From: Heligmosomoides polygyrus polygyrus
Taxonomy: Eukaryota; Nematoda; Chromadorea; Rhabditida; Heligmosomidae
Direction of reading: 5' to 3'
Assembly (NCBI GenBank): GCA_947396885.1
Contig: OX377202.1
Location: 19,902,001 to 19,966,000, forward strand
Length of the DNA: 64,000 bases
In this document: positions 19,947-32,059 of the stretch, piece by piece
How the letters are laid out: each line of letters begins with the position of its first letter
Position numbering within the stretch: position 1 is the stretch's first letter
Translations under genes and position numbers: made by a program
Notes under the pieces: generated by a model
The model's database searches: none
Seen by the model: only the letters and a program-made list of their open reading frames with translations
What the model was told of the DNA's origin: nothing

Positions 19947-21700
19947 AGGTTGTCCCATAAGTCCCCTTCGTTTTTTCAATGATTCATTGCGGATTTCTTG
20001 CAAGCGCTATAAAGCTTTCGGGAAAGAATGATTTGCTCTATCAGAAAATGTATTGCATTTCGTTTTTAGGTCGTTAAAGGGAAAAGTGAAAGAATGAAAA
20101 GTGGCCATCGCTGACAGTTCCTTCTCTCGGTTTAGGTTTGCAATTTTTGCGCAGTTTTTCATCTCATTTGGAAGACAATGTTCTGGAGTTCTGTTCTACA
20201 AGAACACGTGTTGGTCCTTTTTGCTCATTTGTCCTTTATTGATTTTTAGGCCATAAAATTAGGAGGAGAAGATTTATTTTTGCCGACAGCTCCTGCTTTG
20301 TGGAAGGCTCTTTTTGCTTGGTGTTATATGTCGTTTGGTAGAGAATGTCTTGCTCTATAAGAGTTTCGCTTTTATCGCCTCGTGTTGATTTCTGTCGAAT
20401 ATCAACAAAATGCGAAAAGGAGAGAACTCATCTTCACAAACAATTCTTTCGCCTTGCTCACTCTGTCTTGCTTAGTTTTATTTATACCTTTATATAAAGA
20501 TAGATAGAGTTTATTTATATCTTTTCGTTCTAGACACAAAGCTTTCCTTCAGGCAACATTGCGAAGATGCAGCTAAGAAAGCTGGCAGAATCGAGCATAA
20601 TATCTTTAAATCATTGAAAACAAATTCGGTCGTTCACATGGTGTTTGCATACAAAACATATTCTCATTTCTCATCCTAAATGCAAACGTGACATCTCTAG
20701 ATCGGAATCTGTACAAAATAGCTTCACATGAAAGCTCTGGATAAAAGCAAATGGGTGTAATTATGCTAACATTCCACCGGCCCTTGAGAGAAACAAACTT
20801 CAATTTAAGCACCCTTGCTTCTCGTAGGAAACGATATGATCTAATCACCATATATAAGCTGATCAATGTATGTTGGATCTTCCTCTTCAGGAATTTTATT
20901 CACTATCTTGCTCAAATACTAGAGGTGGTCAGGTGAAGATCCAGATTCCAAAAGCTAGAAGTAACACAACGTCAACATTTTCACAGACCGAGCTGGAACC
21001 GAATTTCAAAAGTTTTCGAAGAAAAACATTTTACCAAAATCGCTGAGGCAATACAAAAAACTTATTTTCCAGGTATCTCCAGGATGTTCCTTAATAGTTG
21101 GCTTCCAACTGTTGCCGCTTTCAGTCCCTTGTAACTAACAGTATATTTTTATTCGCTCTGTTCTGATTCTTAATGTGCATGTTCTGTTTATTCTATTTTT
21201 TTGAGTGGATATCCACTAAAGATAAATAAATAAATAAATATCACACTCGAACGTGGATGTCTTGTTCTACCAGAATATATATTATTTGTGTTTCGGCCAT
21301 TTAAATTTTTGCTAATTTTCAGGTCATCAAAATGGAGTGCCAGGTCGACAAGGATGAGCACTTCCGGCAGTTTGATAACCTAAAAATCAGTAAAGGACAA
21401 ATAAGCAAATAGGACCAACAGGTATTCTTGCAGTGCGGAACATTGCCTTCCAAATGCTATAAAAAACTGCGCAAAAAATTCCAAACCTGAGCGGAAAGAA
21501 GCAACTGTCGGCGATACTTTTTCACTTTTCACTTTAACGACCTAAAAATTGACAAAATTCAGGATAAAAAGAGAAATGCGATGCATGCTCTGATAGAGCA
21601 AATCATTATATTTCGAAAGTTGTATAGCGCTGCGCAAGAGATCGCCGGCGAAATCCGCAATGAATCGTTGACAAAACGACGGGGACTTATGGGACTACCT
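19947..21700. mobile_element. foldback family C interrupted by CR1
   Basis: The ends are AGGTTGTCCCATAAGTCCCC at the left and the complement of GGGGACTTATGGGACTACCT at the right. The arms are complementary over ~400 bp (19947-20420 against 21250-21700): TTTTTAGGTCGTTAAAG at 20064 pairs with CTTTAACGACCTAAAAA at 21531, and TTGGTCCTTTTTGCTCATTT at 20211 pairs with the 21395-21420 region. CR1 sequence (20525-21245) separates the arms. The TIR is mariner-like, but no transposase was seen. Confidence 0.78.
20525..21245 (+). pseudogene. CR1-type non-LTR retrotransposon, 3' end
   Basis: Reads KLSFRQHCEDAAKKAGRIEH then NIFKSLKTNSVVHMVFAYKT, matching the C-terminal part of CR1 RTs and the copy at 54258-54785. 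Frame breaks follow. The 3' end carries AAATAAATAAATAAAT, a typical LINE tail. 5'-truncated and inserted between the arms of the family C foldback. Confidence 0.8.
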
Positions 21701-22680
21701 ATTACTACTCTAACAGACGAACAAAAAGGTGGTACTGGTTCTGCCGACGGCGAGGAAAACGGGTTCAGCACGAGTAGTACTCAAGGGGTCAAGAAGAGGT
21801 GGACGAGGTTCGCGCGCGGTCGTGGAATGGTCGTTTTATGGACGATCGTCACTGGAACAATGTGTGTTCAGCGACGCCACAGCATCGTCGACGACAAAAC
21901 AAAGACGAACAAGCACCAGACAGCAGCAGAAGTTCTAACCCCGTACCGATAACAACATCCACCGGTATTGTTCTCTCGTTATCATCATCAGCATTCATTC
22001 AAGTTTGCGTCGTCTCAATTTGCATATTTACGCGGCTTCACTGCCTGGCCAGGACCTGGCCAGCCAACCAGTTTCTGATGATGCGATGCCATTTCCGTAA
22101 GCCGGCGCGACTAGAAGTGGCAGAGTGGACTGACTGCTGCTTCGAATTTCTCAGAAACTTGGTGCCGATACGGTTTTGACGTCTTCTTTATGCTTTCGGC
22201 AGGAGGTTCAGGCAGGTGGCCTGTTCTAGCGTTGTACAGCCATTATTAATGTTCGTAGGTCGGACCCAAAAGGATGAAGAGGACAAGAATATACAGATGT
22301 TTCTGGAGTCTTCTTCAAATTCCTCCTCTTTCCACTTCTCCTTGGCAAGAAATTTCAGTTCCAGGAGTCCAAGAAACCGAAATCAATTTTCAGATTGCAA
22401 CTCGACTCCGCTCGACTGCAACTTTCGAAAGATTTCCGATTTATCACCGAATTACAACAGCTCGACGACTCGAGTAAAAACCGACACGGCGCTGTCGAGA
22501 CAAGGTTTTCTGCGCACACGCGTAGTGCAACACCAGAAGCCTTTGACGGACAGGTTCACGAAAAGGGAATCGTGGATCACATGCCGGCATCCACTGCAAC
22601 AGCCGTTTTTCCCATTCTAAATCCGAACTGGGGCGGAGCAACAGCAGAACCGGATCGCTGATCCATCAGCAGCGATGGGC
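21701..22680 (+). other. unassigned, coding-like region
   Basis: Less AT-rich than its neighbours, with overlapping plus ORFs up to 134 aa (21581-21952, 21799-22179, 22216-22620, 22395-22661). Peptides are Arg/Ser/Gln/Thr-rich (for example RSWNGRFMDDRHWNN, DEQAPDSSRSSNPVP). I recognise no domain, and the correct frame is unclear. It could be exons of a disordered protein or a decayed gene. Confidence 0.3.
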
Positions 22681-22970
22681 TTTGCTATGTATCTTCTGAG
22701 GTTGTTTGGAAAACATTTTCCAGCAAATTTCAGTCGAAAAATGAAGTTATGACTTGTAGATGTGATCATGGAGAGGTAATCGAGGAGTGCGATCTGAGGT
22801 GCAGTGACAAGTTAAGCTTTTATCAATTCCGATTGAACCATCAGTAGCACAAACTTCTATTCATATTAAAGTGAGCAACTTTCACGTCAAAATGGTCGTC
22901 TAGAGAATGTCCTAACATTGTCACATAATACACTTTAAAATAAGAAACCTTTCTTGTAATTTCGAATACA

Positions 22971-23895
22971 TACCGTTCTCATGTCGAATTGGGCTCATTT
23001 CAAATCAATTTGGACACTTTTAAAATCCAACTGAACACTTTTCAAATCAAATTGGTCACTCCAAGACAGCTTTGAGGCTTTAGAAATCAAAGCTCATCTC
23101 ATCCAAGTTGGAGTGACCTTCAGGCTTGTTAAACTACAGGCTCAAATAGATGTGCAGAATATTTTTTGCTCAAAGAAAATTTGGCATAACCTTTCTTGCA
23201 TTTGTTAAGATAACCTGCCCCATTAAGTGCAATGATTTTATAAGATTTTTATTTTTAGAGAAAAAGTAATAAATTAAAATTTGGCTTCAAGCCGATCAAA
23301 GGAGCAAGCATATAGCGCATTAAAATTCAGATTGCGCCATGCACCCAAAAAGTTCGCCGCAAGTTCTATTAGACTGATAGTGTAAATTCCATTTAATGAA
23401 CAATCAATGTGAGAATATGTCTGTTTTTTGCAATTAGATTCGTTGTACCGTTGACAGGTGTCAAATTTCATGATAACAAAAATTATGTGATCAATCGAGT
23501 GAAAATCGCGACGTCTTAGACTTGTCATGGCGCATCTCTTTTAGAACTAAAAATAGCCGCCTTTCTGCTTTTTGAAAGAAGGCTTAAAGCATTATTTTCA
23601 TCAATTTTTTTTTATAAAATTTTAAACTATGTGTTTATTTATTGTGATCTGGGTTAAAACTTCGAAGAAAGCTGTGCTGTATACTTCCTTGATCAAAAAA
23701 TTGTTCTAGTTTTATAGAAGAGTCTCTAGTTTAATGTAGAAAAAGCATATTTCAATTTGCATGAGTTCACTTTCTCTTCAAAAGTCTTAGGCTGGAATAA
23801 AATAATGCCGAATTTGACTTGAAAAACGTCCAATCTGACGTGAAAAATGTCGAGCTTGATTTGAGAAGTGTCCAATTCGACGAGAAAATACTACG
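22971..23895. mobile_element. foldback family A copy, near complete
   Basis: The left end reads ATACCGTTCTCATGTCGAATT with repeated GGACAC and CACTTTT blocks. The right end carries AAAACGTCCAATCTGACGTG and GTCCAATTCGACGAGAAAAT. The arms enclose the shared TTGCGCCATGCAC box (23335) and its opposed copy near 23520. No transposase. Confidence 0.75.
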
Positions 23896-23932
23896 GAATG
23901 TGTCCAGAAACTTGACCATACGGTTTCAATGG

Positions 23933-24196
23933 TCACAAACCTATAACTTTCAGCTCTAGGAATATTCCTGGACGTATTTCAGAGTAAAGTTCGGCGCAGA
24001 TCTTTTGTTGCGTCACACGGTAAGTTTGCGCCATGCGTTCGCATAGAATCCGGTTTGCTTGAGCAAAATACGTTACCGCCGAACTGGTCAGTGATGTAAT
24101 GACTTTTTTGAATTCCCTGCTTTTAGGGTTTGTTGCATTTGTTTCTGACTCGTTCACGTATATTATACAGAAAAAGGGTAAACTGAGAGAATACAA
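23933..24196 (-). other. uncharacterised 87-aa open frame
   Basis: Minus frame with a protein-like middle: KKVITSLTSSAVTYFAQANR then ILCERMAQTYRVTQQKICAE. No family is recognised. An AAAAGCAG acceptor-like site lies just before GGAATTC (about 24117). It could be an exon or a decayed element ORF. Confidence 0.25.
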
Positions 24197-24199
24197 TAA

Positions 24200-25085
24200 G
24201 TCGAATTTATGAGCATTGAACTAGTGAGATTGTTCGAGGCAGGAAAACAGGAGCCTTAACAAGCGTCAACCGTTCTCCTTGAATGCGTCGGTTAAATACA
24301 GCACATCAAGTGCTCTTCAAGTCCTACGACTCTTAGCGATAACGGCCCCAATTAAGGTGCCTGTTTGACTTGTGGTCAGAACAACACCTGGAAACTCGAA
24401 CTTGACACTTCCACGAGAACTGCGTCAGAGTTAACCGACGGAAAACGTCACTCAAGATTCTCAGAGCGACCTATTAAAGATGGCATGCCACTGATTGGGA
24501 ATCACCCCAGTCGCTTGCAAATACTCGGCGGATCTCTGGGTAAGTCAAAAATGGCAAAGGTCCTAATACTTCGGTGCGGCATGATTAAGCAGAAGCAACC
24601 AGCGAAAGATTTAGAGCTTAATGACCAAGACAGGAGACTTCACGTTTCATAGGTTGCCAAATGGAAGCGAAAGGCATGCTAGCAGGAAGTGAAAAGAGAT
24701 GGCAACCAGGGGTGGGTGCCGCTGCGGAAGTGCATGGAAAATGTTAGCGTCTCGACTCCGGAGGGTAGGGTTATGCATTGCTAGGAGTGGTTCTTAGGAT
24801 TTTACCAACGTAGAGTGCATCTTGACCTCGAAAGGGTACCGTGTTCGCTTTCTAACCCCGTTTTCAGCCCCTTTTCAGATCAGAAACTTCCGTAACACCG
24901 AAAACACACGACAGATTCTTGATCACCACCCCCAAGTAACCCCAAGACGAGCTTTGGGAGCAAAAATTTCTCTAGTCGATAGCGTTACTATCTAGTACTT
25001 GCACTGGCACATACGTGTAGGGAAAAGTGGCTGAGACAAAAATATTCAGCAGGACTACCAACTTCAGAAAGTGAATAAAACATTC
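24200..25085. other. no recognised gene
   Basis: A 95-aa plus ORF (24365-24652) is unrecognised. About 45 bp near 24815-24865 match 29508-29550 in inverted orientation (GGTTAGAAAGCGA and GGTACCCTTTCGAGG), so a small dispersed repeat is present. Confidence 0.25.
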
Positions 25086-27502
25086 CAGATTTGGTAACTT
25101 CTTGTTCTTCAGGGTTTGTCCCGCTTAATTGCAGGGTCCGCTTTCCTGCAATGTTGGCGCCACTTCTCCCGATCAAATGCCTAATCAGGGGGCAACCTAT
25201 CCATCTTCAAGTCCTGATGCAGCGCGTATCAAGCCAGCTCTTCTTTCGGGGTCGCCCTTGTGGCCGCCTACTGGGTACATCAAGGTTAAGACCAGTCTTT
25301 CGAACGGTGTCATCTTTTGCGCAAGGGTCTGGCTGTACCATCGCAGACGAGCTTCGCGCATCTTCTAAAATATCGGGGTGACGCCGAACCTCTGCCGTAT
25401 GGAGTTGTTGCGTACTCGATCCAAACGCGCAACTCCAACCGTCCACCGCAGCATCTTCGTCTCCATTACGCCGAGGTGCCTTTCAATTTCTTTAGTAACG
25501 GGTCAGCACTCACCATCAGCACCGCCCGTCGCTACAGGTCAGACGACTGCTCTGTAGATCTTCGACTTTAGACGCTCTGGTATCTTCTTGTCGCAGAACA
25601 CTCCCGTCAGTGAGTGCCATTTGGACCACGCTACATCACGCGTGAGTTGACTTTAACGAGTAAACCGCCATCGGTCGCGATTGCTGATCCCAAGTACTTG
25701 AATACCGAAGTACGTGGCAGCTCAATGCCATTTACCTTAATAGAGCTGGACTCATCTTCGTCAGTCGTCATATACTCGGTCTTCTTGACAATAAGTTTGA
25801 GTCCAAATCTTTCTAAGCGATCGCACCAAGCTTGTACCTGCCGCTGGAGTTCAATCTTATCTTCGCTAGCGAGCATTACATCATCAGCATAAAGCAGCGT
25901 CCAAGGGACTGGCTGCTGAAGATCACGCGATATAGCATCCATAACGACGACGAAGAGGGGAGAGCGCAGACCCTTGATGAACTCCGACAGAGATGGGGAA
26001 CTCTACCTGCTGCAGCTTGCACTCAACTCTTTAAACAAGAGTAAAGTATCCGTACCCATTCTATAAGCTCCTCGGGGACTCCGTGTTCTGGTAAGGCATA
26101 GCATATCATTTCACGCAGAATGCGATCAATGTCCTCCAAATCCAGGAAGGCAAGATGCACCTGCTTCTGTTTCTCTCGGTGTTTTCTATCAGAAGTCGAA
26201 TGGCGTGTGTGGCATCGTTTGCGCCACAACCAGCTACGAAGCAGCTCTGGTTGGTAGAGAGCTGGAGGGTACCACGAATGCGTTCGTCGACAATCCACTC
26301 GAATCTTCATGCTACGCGAAAGCAAAAAGCACTGCACTCTAGTTCTTGCAGTCTGCCGGACTGCCCTTCTTTGTCCAAAACGGAATCGTCCTGCTTTTCT
26401 GCCAAATATCGGACACTTCTTCACCGCAATAACCTGGGGATGAACGTCTCCAGCCACTTCGTTGGTTACCAGGACTTCGACTTCCACAAGTTGGCCGCCA
26501 AATCATCGGGGCCCGTTGCCTTGCCTGGCTTCATCTTTTTCGAAGCCACTTCTGAATCTCCTTTAGGTGATTTTCCGTATACAGGAAAAGAAGATGGAAT
26601 GCCCGGATGAGCAAACTCTACTGTCGAGACTTCCTCGACGTAGGTGCGCCATCGAAAACCATATTGCGGTCCATGAGTCGATGTCCATTCTCATCGTTGA
26701 CACCAAAAACATCTCAACATCCTCAGTCTGGCGAGTATGGACGCTTGTGAGTCGGTAAAGAATCGCTTGCCATCGCCTGACTCAAGCGTCCCATTGACAT
26801 CATTGTAATAAGTGGGGCTGGCAACGGCTTCCGTCTTCTAAGCGACTTTCTTGGCTTTATGATACAGACGCCATTTATCGATTGTATTATATCCGAGGAA
26901 TGCGTGGTATAGCCTCTCCTCTCTCGGACCTTTTCCCTAACTTCTTTAGTCCACAGCCATATCTGCTTATCAACGCCGTCCCGGTTTCGTAGTGCCGAGT
27001 TCGGAAAGCGCAGCACTGATTGCCGCTCGGTGGCATTTTGCCATGTCTCGCCGACGGTCGTGACCGTCGGCAACAGAATGCGCGAAGCCACAGCTGCTTC
27101 AGTCGCCACCACTTGATTCTTGATGGACCGCTCTGTTCCACCTGCTTAAACTCAAATCGGTGGTGTGATCTTCATAGTGCAGATTAGTGGGAGGTGTTGT
27201 GTGGCGACCATCTCATACGGCACGACCTTCGCGTCCGTAACGAGCCCTTGGTCACGATCTCGCACAAGGACAAGGTCGATCTGCGTTTTAGAATTCCCGC
27301 TGTAGAATGAGGTAAGGTGGGATTCACGTTTCCGGAAACTGGTGTTCATGATGGTGAGGTCGTGCGACTCCGCGTACTCGAGGATACGCTCAGCATCAGC
27401 GTTACGTGAACCAAAATCGAGACCATCATGACAGCTGTACCACAAGGGCCACTCGCCTGAATTCGAGTGTCCATGTTCCGCTCGGCTCGCAAAAGCGAAC
27501 AA
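25086..27502 (-). pseudogene. RTE-type non-LTR retrotransposon, most complete copy
   Basis: Minus-strand pieces, in order along the element, are as follows. The APE endonuclease C-terminal half comes first (27502-27152: GSRNADAERILEYAESHDLT, SFYSGNSKTQIDLVLVRD, VATQHLPLICTM). A linker with LWTKEVREKVRERRGY follows. RT motif A region is next (near 26130: HLAFLDLEDIDRILREM), then motif B (GVHQGSALSPLFVV, near 25960) and motif C (TLLYADDVMLASED, near 25890). After these come the thumb (FKYLGSAIATDGGLLVKVNS) and a C-terminus (RRPQGRPRKKSWLDTRC). It ends near 25086 with a GAAGAACAAGAAG tail. The endonuclease N-terminus is missing, and there are at least five frame breaks. Its thumb is close to that of the 50335 copy. 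Confidence 0.9.
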
Positions 27503-27607
27503 TTTCCAGTATCACCACGTAGAGGGACGGATATCGCCACAATTCTAGATTTGGTAACACTGAAAGTAATTGATAGAATTTACAAGAGAAGCGTTTTCTA
27601 TATATTA

Positions 27608-28489
27608 GGGTGGGTCAAAAGTAATGAGACTCTCCATGCCGTGCCCATTTATGTTGTGACTGGAGTCCTGTTTTCTGCTTCTCGTATTTGTATGTTTGTT
27701 TGCTACTTACTGAAGGCCACCTTCGATCTTTCCAGAAGCATGTTAAAACCGCAGTCTGTCTCATGCCGAAACCTCAGCCTGACGAGTCGACCTGTGTCGC
27801 GCAAATCTCGCCAAATTCCCAACCCCGAGCAGCCTAGACTCAATAGTCACGCAAGATGAGAAGTACGTCTTCTACCTTAACCCTCCAAGCAGCGAGTTTG
27901 GGTGAGGCCTGGTGACCTGTTATCGACCTTCGTTCGGCGAGATGCTCACGGCGAGAAGCACCTTCTGAGCTTTTGTATCTGCGCCCATAGACCGGTATAG
28001 TGAAAGCTGTTTTCCAAAAGCACGACGATGGACTCCAAGGCCATGGTGAACGAAATTGAAGAGATGGACCGACGACTCGCACTTATTTGGTCTCAGTGCT
28101 CCAAGATGGTCCTCCTCTTCGACAACGCCGCACTCCATCGGCAAAAGTGACCACGGATAAGCTTGCCCAGCTGGGCTACGTTCCCATGCCTCACCTACCG
28201 CATTCGCCGGACATCTCTCCATGCGACCACCACTACTTATTGTGCCTATAGGGTTCATGGTCGGAAGGGACACCAAGGGCCCAAGCAGACCTCGACAACC
28301 ATAACGAGCAGTGGATCAGCACCAGGCCTAAGCAGTCCTGGAAGGATGGAATCAGGAAGTTGGCTGATCGATGGCAGCAAGGTCATTGACCTTAATAGCG
28401 ATTACATTCCTCAGCACGGTTGAGTTGTAATTGAGTTATAAAGATACAAAAAAATTTTGAATTTGTCTCATTACTTTGCCCCCCCCCCC
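27608..28489 (+). mobile_element. mariner, internally deleted, with polyC at 3' end
   Basis: The ends GGGTGGGTCAAAAGTAATGA and the complement (GTCTCATTACTTTG, then nine or more C) lie between TA dinucleotides at 27606-27607 and 28490-28491. Plus frames keep mariner C-terminal pieces: VNEIEEMDRRLALIWSQCSK, VLLFDNAALHRQK (second Asp region), HSPDISPCDHHYLL (third Asp region) and SWKDGIRKLADRWQQGH. The N-terminal half is lost or scrambled. 882 bp. The right TA abuts the foldback A copy that starts at 28492. Confidence 0.82.
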
Positions 28490-28491
28490 TA

Positions 28492-29189
28492 ATATACCAT
28501 TTCCACGTCGAATTGGACATTTTCAAACCAAATTGGACACTTTTCACGTCAAACTGGACACTCTTTTAGAACTGGCCTGTGAACTCTGAAGTCAAATTGA
28601 ACGTCATCCAAATCGATACGAGCTTTTTACAGGTGAAACTAAAGACTCTCCAGGATGGTTAGAATAATTTTTTGTTCAAAAATTCAGTGCAACTTTCTTG
28701 GAATTTTTTTACTTCAGCTGCCGAATGTGTGAAATAAATTTACGAAATTTTTATTTTTGGAGAAAGAATGATAAAATAAATTTTGTGTTAAGGCGCGGCA
28801 AGACGGCAATCACGTCGTGCATCAAAAGACGGTTGCGCCATGTTCTAAAAACCTTAAACACAATGCTTATTTGACTGTTAGTGTAAATACAGCTTACGTG
28901 CAGCGGGAAAGCTAGTATATGTGCTTTTCGTTGTTTTACGCTCTCTTATAGGGAAGCAAATTAAAATTTCGAAGAAAGTTATACTAAAATTTTTCTTGAA
29001 CAAAAAATAATTATAACATTTTTGAGGAGTATGCTTATTGATGAAGAAGCTCATTTTAATTTGGAAGGGTTTGCTTTGATTTGAAAATTGAAAAGCCTTA
29101 GGCTAGCTTAGAAGAGTGTCAAATTTGATGTGAAAAGTGTCCAGTTTGATTTGAAAAGTGTCCAATTGGATGTGAAAATGGTATAAACC
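28492..29189. mobile_element. foldback family A, complete copy
   Basis: The outer ends mirror each other: ATATACCATTTCCACGTCGA at the left, and TGGATGTGAAAATGGTATA at the right. About 200 bp of arm on each side carry GGACACTTTTCACGTCAAAC and its complement, CTCCAGGATGGTTAGAATAA, and TTGAACAAAAAATAATTATA. The flanking dinucleotide TA fits a Tc1/mariner-type target. No coding frame. Best reference copy (~700 bp) in the window. Confidence 0.85.
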
Positions 29190-30244
29190 CAGAGGAAAAG
29201 GATTAAAACGTCTTGATGAAGGAACAAAGAACTTCTTGTCGACCATTTTCGCTAATAACGTAGCAATAATAAGCACTTTCAAAACAATGCAACACATTAC
29301 AGGAACGTCATAGGTAAACATAAAATATTGAGAGCCTCTAAAGCAAGCGAGCACGATTCAATGGGCGAACTACGTTTACGTTTTCTACACGACGAGGACT
29401 AGCTCGCTTTACAAAAAATGAAGCAAGAAATGACGCAAAAGCAAAAGGAAGGAAAGGAGCAAGGTGAAGATTAGATAGTACAACTGACAAGGCAAAAAGC
29501 TAAGAACAGGGTTAGAAAGCGAGTCCTCGGTACCCTTCCGAGGCTTTAAAGTGGCTGTGCCTCTTTTGCTACCTGCACCACCGACTCTCCAATTCCACAG
29601 CTTCCTTATTAGTTCTCCTGAAGACTGTACCAAAAAACAAGGCGGTTTCGCAAGTTTTTGAGTCATGTAATACGACAGTTACACCGTGATGCCAGACAAA
29701 GCTGATAAATAACCACATCTTCTTCCATGAATTAAATTTGTCGGCGGAGTTCAAAGGCAATCCAAAAGGAAGCAATTAAATTGAATAAAAATAAAAGCAG
29801 ATTCTTTTGGAGGCAAGCTCATCTGAACGATACATGCAGTCGAGAGATGCACCGATTACCATGAGAAGAAGCTCCTCAAATAGCTATAGAAACGAAGGAC
29901 GACACCAACGCCAGCCATCGTCTTCCAGTTGGATCGAAGTGTGAGCTGTTTAAACTTCAAACCGGATGGCTAGGCCCGATCACGAACGCATCGTCCCAGT
30001 TCTGCAGGCGTAAATGCGCCTGTGAAGGGCTATTTGTTGCGTAATTAAGGGGGGAATCCAACGGGAGCTGGCCTGTTTCAACGATTTTGAAAAAGTTTTC
30101 GAGCGTTCATGTACATAAAACCTCTCTCCAACTCTCATCTACCGTAGAATGGGAGTGGAATTCAGGATGTAATAGCACCTTTAGGAGCTCCAAAAAAATT
30201 GTCGGTTTCTCGTTCCTTGGTCGTCGACATGGTTTGTAGTAGTT
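29190..30244. other. no recognised gene
   Basis: Short ORFs only. About 29508-29550 is the partner of the small repeat at 24815-24865. Confidence 0.3.
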
Positions 30245-30247
30245 ATG

Positions 30248-30446
30248 TAAGGATAAATAAAAGGATAAAGGACGGCTTTACTCAATCCCTTTTGGGATGC
30301 GCCATGTATTCTACTTCTACGGGATGTCGTGGAGGCGATTTGAATGCGTATTTTGCCATACAATAAGGTGGTTTTCACTAGGCCACTTGCGGTGGCCAGC
30401 CGATGAACAAATCAGCTCTTTATCTTTCCCAGACAAGTCTGGCTTG
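30248..30446 (-). mobile_element. SINE-1 copy, head missing
   Basis: Keeps the tail (complement of AAGGATAAAGGACGG) through GACAAGTCTGG. A ~20-bp insertion (near 30367-30386) interrupts the CAATGACTTGCGG block. It ends where an RT fragment begins. Confidence 0.8.
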
Positions 30447-30760
30447 GTTGACATATGTACTCGATTCGCTCCAGCTCTCAGCCGTCCAGCTTTACTCCCA
30501 TGTTTTCCCATCGTAGTTCGCGAATGATTTTTTCCAGAATGGCGCTGAAGAGCTTTGGGGATATGGTATCGCTTTTCCAAACCTCTCTCTTCTCCGTCGC
30601 CAATGGTGAGATCTTGATCGTGAATCCACCGTACAGTTCTCGAAGGACTCAGGTGAAATGGATATTAACACCCTGAGTATCCAGGCTTTGATAGCCGCTT
30701 CAGCCTCGAGAGATTTGAAAGCCTTCTTCAGGTCGATGGACGTAAGCAGATACAAAATGT
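30440..30760 (-). pseudogene. non-LTR reverse transcriptase fragment
   Basis: Minus frames read LTSIDLKKAFKSLEAEAAI (motif A region; canonical form 'IDLKKAFDS', with the second Asp replaced by Lys here) and, after frame changes, TISPKLFSAILE and WENMGVKLDG. Roughly 100 residues of palm domain survive. Clade is uncertain (RTE or CR1-like). Confidence 0.75.
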
Positions 30761-30769
30761 ATTATGCTG

Positions 30770-31130
30770 CTAAACGAAGCCAAAAGGAAGAAGGTTCGAC
30801 TAGATGTAGAGCCGCAGATTATAGAAGGCAGGCGTGCAGCGTGCAACAAGCGTGCAACATCGTGAAGAAAAAAAACTTCGCCTGAAGAGGGAGAGACGAA
30901 AAGGTGAAGTGGGAAATCCCCGCATTCTGCGCCGACGAAATGCACAAAACCAGCAACGCCTTATTTTGCAGTGATGAACCCGTTCTGGAAATGTTACAGC
31001 GCGCTCGTTACGTTGACCTGATTGCGTAGGCCTCGGAAGAAGTGCAATCTCCTGCAAAGACGAGTAGCCATCAGATGACAGTGTCGAGGGCAGAGGACCA
31101 AGCGGATGAGCTGCGCGTTAGCCGCTGGGT
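30770..31130 (+). other. unassigned protein-like segment
   Basis: One plus frame reads LLLNEAKRKKVRLDVEPQII and EGRRAACNKRATS. Later frames give EVQSPAKTSSHQMTVSRAED and QADELRVSRWVGAC, with stops between. It is basic and helix-prone. It may be a decayed element ORF1 or gag-like region; no domain is recognised. Confidence 0.25.
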
Positions 31131-31385
31131 TGGGGCATGTCGCTATGATCCCGCCGCCGACAGCAGAATAGCCTGATGCGATCTACGAACTGATCGCCTC
31201 GCTCTCGAAGACCGGTTCACCGGCGTTTGCCCTTTCGCCCTTCTTCTTTTTCTGATGGCGTTGACGTTGAAGGACAACTGTCGTCGCACGAGCCGCAGAA
31301 ATCCTCGCCATCACACCTTGTTTCTCAGGGGCGCTTAGCCGACATTATCACTACCACTTATAAGGAGTAAGTGTAAATTATTAAA

Positions 31386-31445
31386 GGACGATGACAGGGA
31401 ACTTTTTTTCCGGATGCGCCATGCATTCTACTTCCACGAAATGCT
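31386..31445 (-). mobile_element. SINE-1 fragment
   Basis: Only GGATGCGCCATGCATTCTAC and TTCCACGAAATG are preserved. Confidence 0.6.
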
Positions 31446-31553
31446 TACTATTTCTCTGTTTATTTAATTATTTATTTTTCTACAGTGTACATAAGTCATG
31501 CGTGACATAATGCGCCTTGTTTATAAATATAGCCGACGGTGAGCTTCAGTTAA

Positions 31554-31849
31554 TAAAAAAAAGGTAAAAGACGGCGTTATTCAATCCTCTTTGGAATGCG
31601 CCACGCATTCTACTTCTACGGGATGTCGTGGAGGCGTGTTGAATGCGTATTTGGCCATACAATGACTTGCGGTGGCCAGCCGATGTACAAGTCAGTGTTT
31701 TATCCTTCCCAGACAAGCCTGGTACCAATTCACCGATCCCGGAGAGATGGAAGACTTGGTTGGCCTGGGCGGGAAATCCGAACCGGGAACCTGGTATCGG
31801 GTGCTGGCGACAGCCGGTGCTTCCTCCGACTGCGCTCCACGCGCCCAAG
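31554..31849 (-). mobile_element. SINE-1 full-length copy with target-site duplication
   Basis: Complete from tail to tRNA-like head. Flanked by AGCTTCAGTTAA (31542-31553) and AGCTTCAATTAA (31850-31861), 12 bp with one mismatch. Confidence 0.9.
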
Positions 31850-32059
31850 AGCTTCAATTAAGGTGAGTAATGTACAACAGTACACAACCCTCATCATGAT
31901 ATCGTGCTCCACGCCTAATTTAGGTGCTCGCAGCGGAGGGTCAGCTGACACGGTCCGCCTCCGTTATCCTACGTCTGTAGCAGAATTTCTTATACGGAGC
32001 AGTATCTCTGTATTTTTCTGAACGGAAGATGAGTTGTCAGCTGTTGTCGCTCATTCCGT

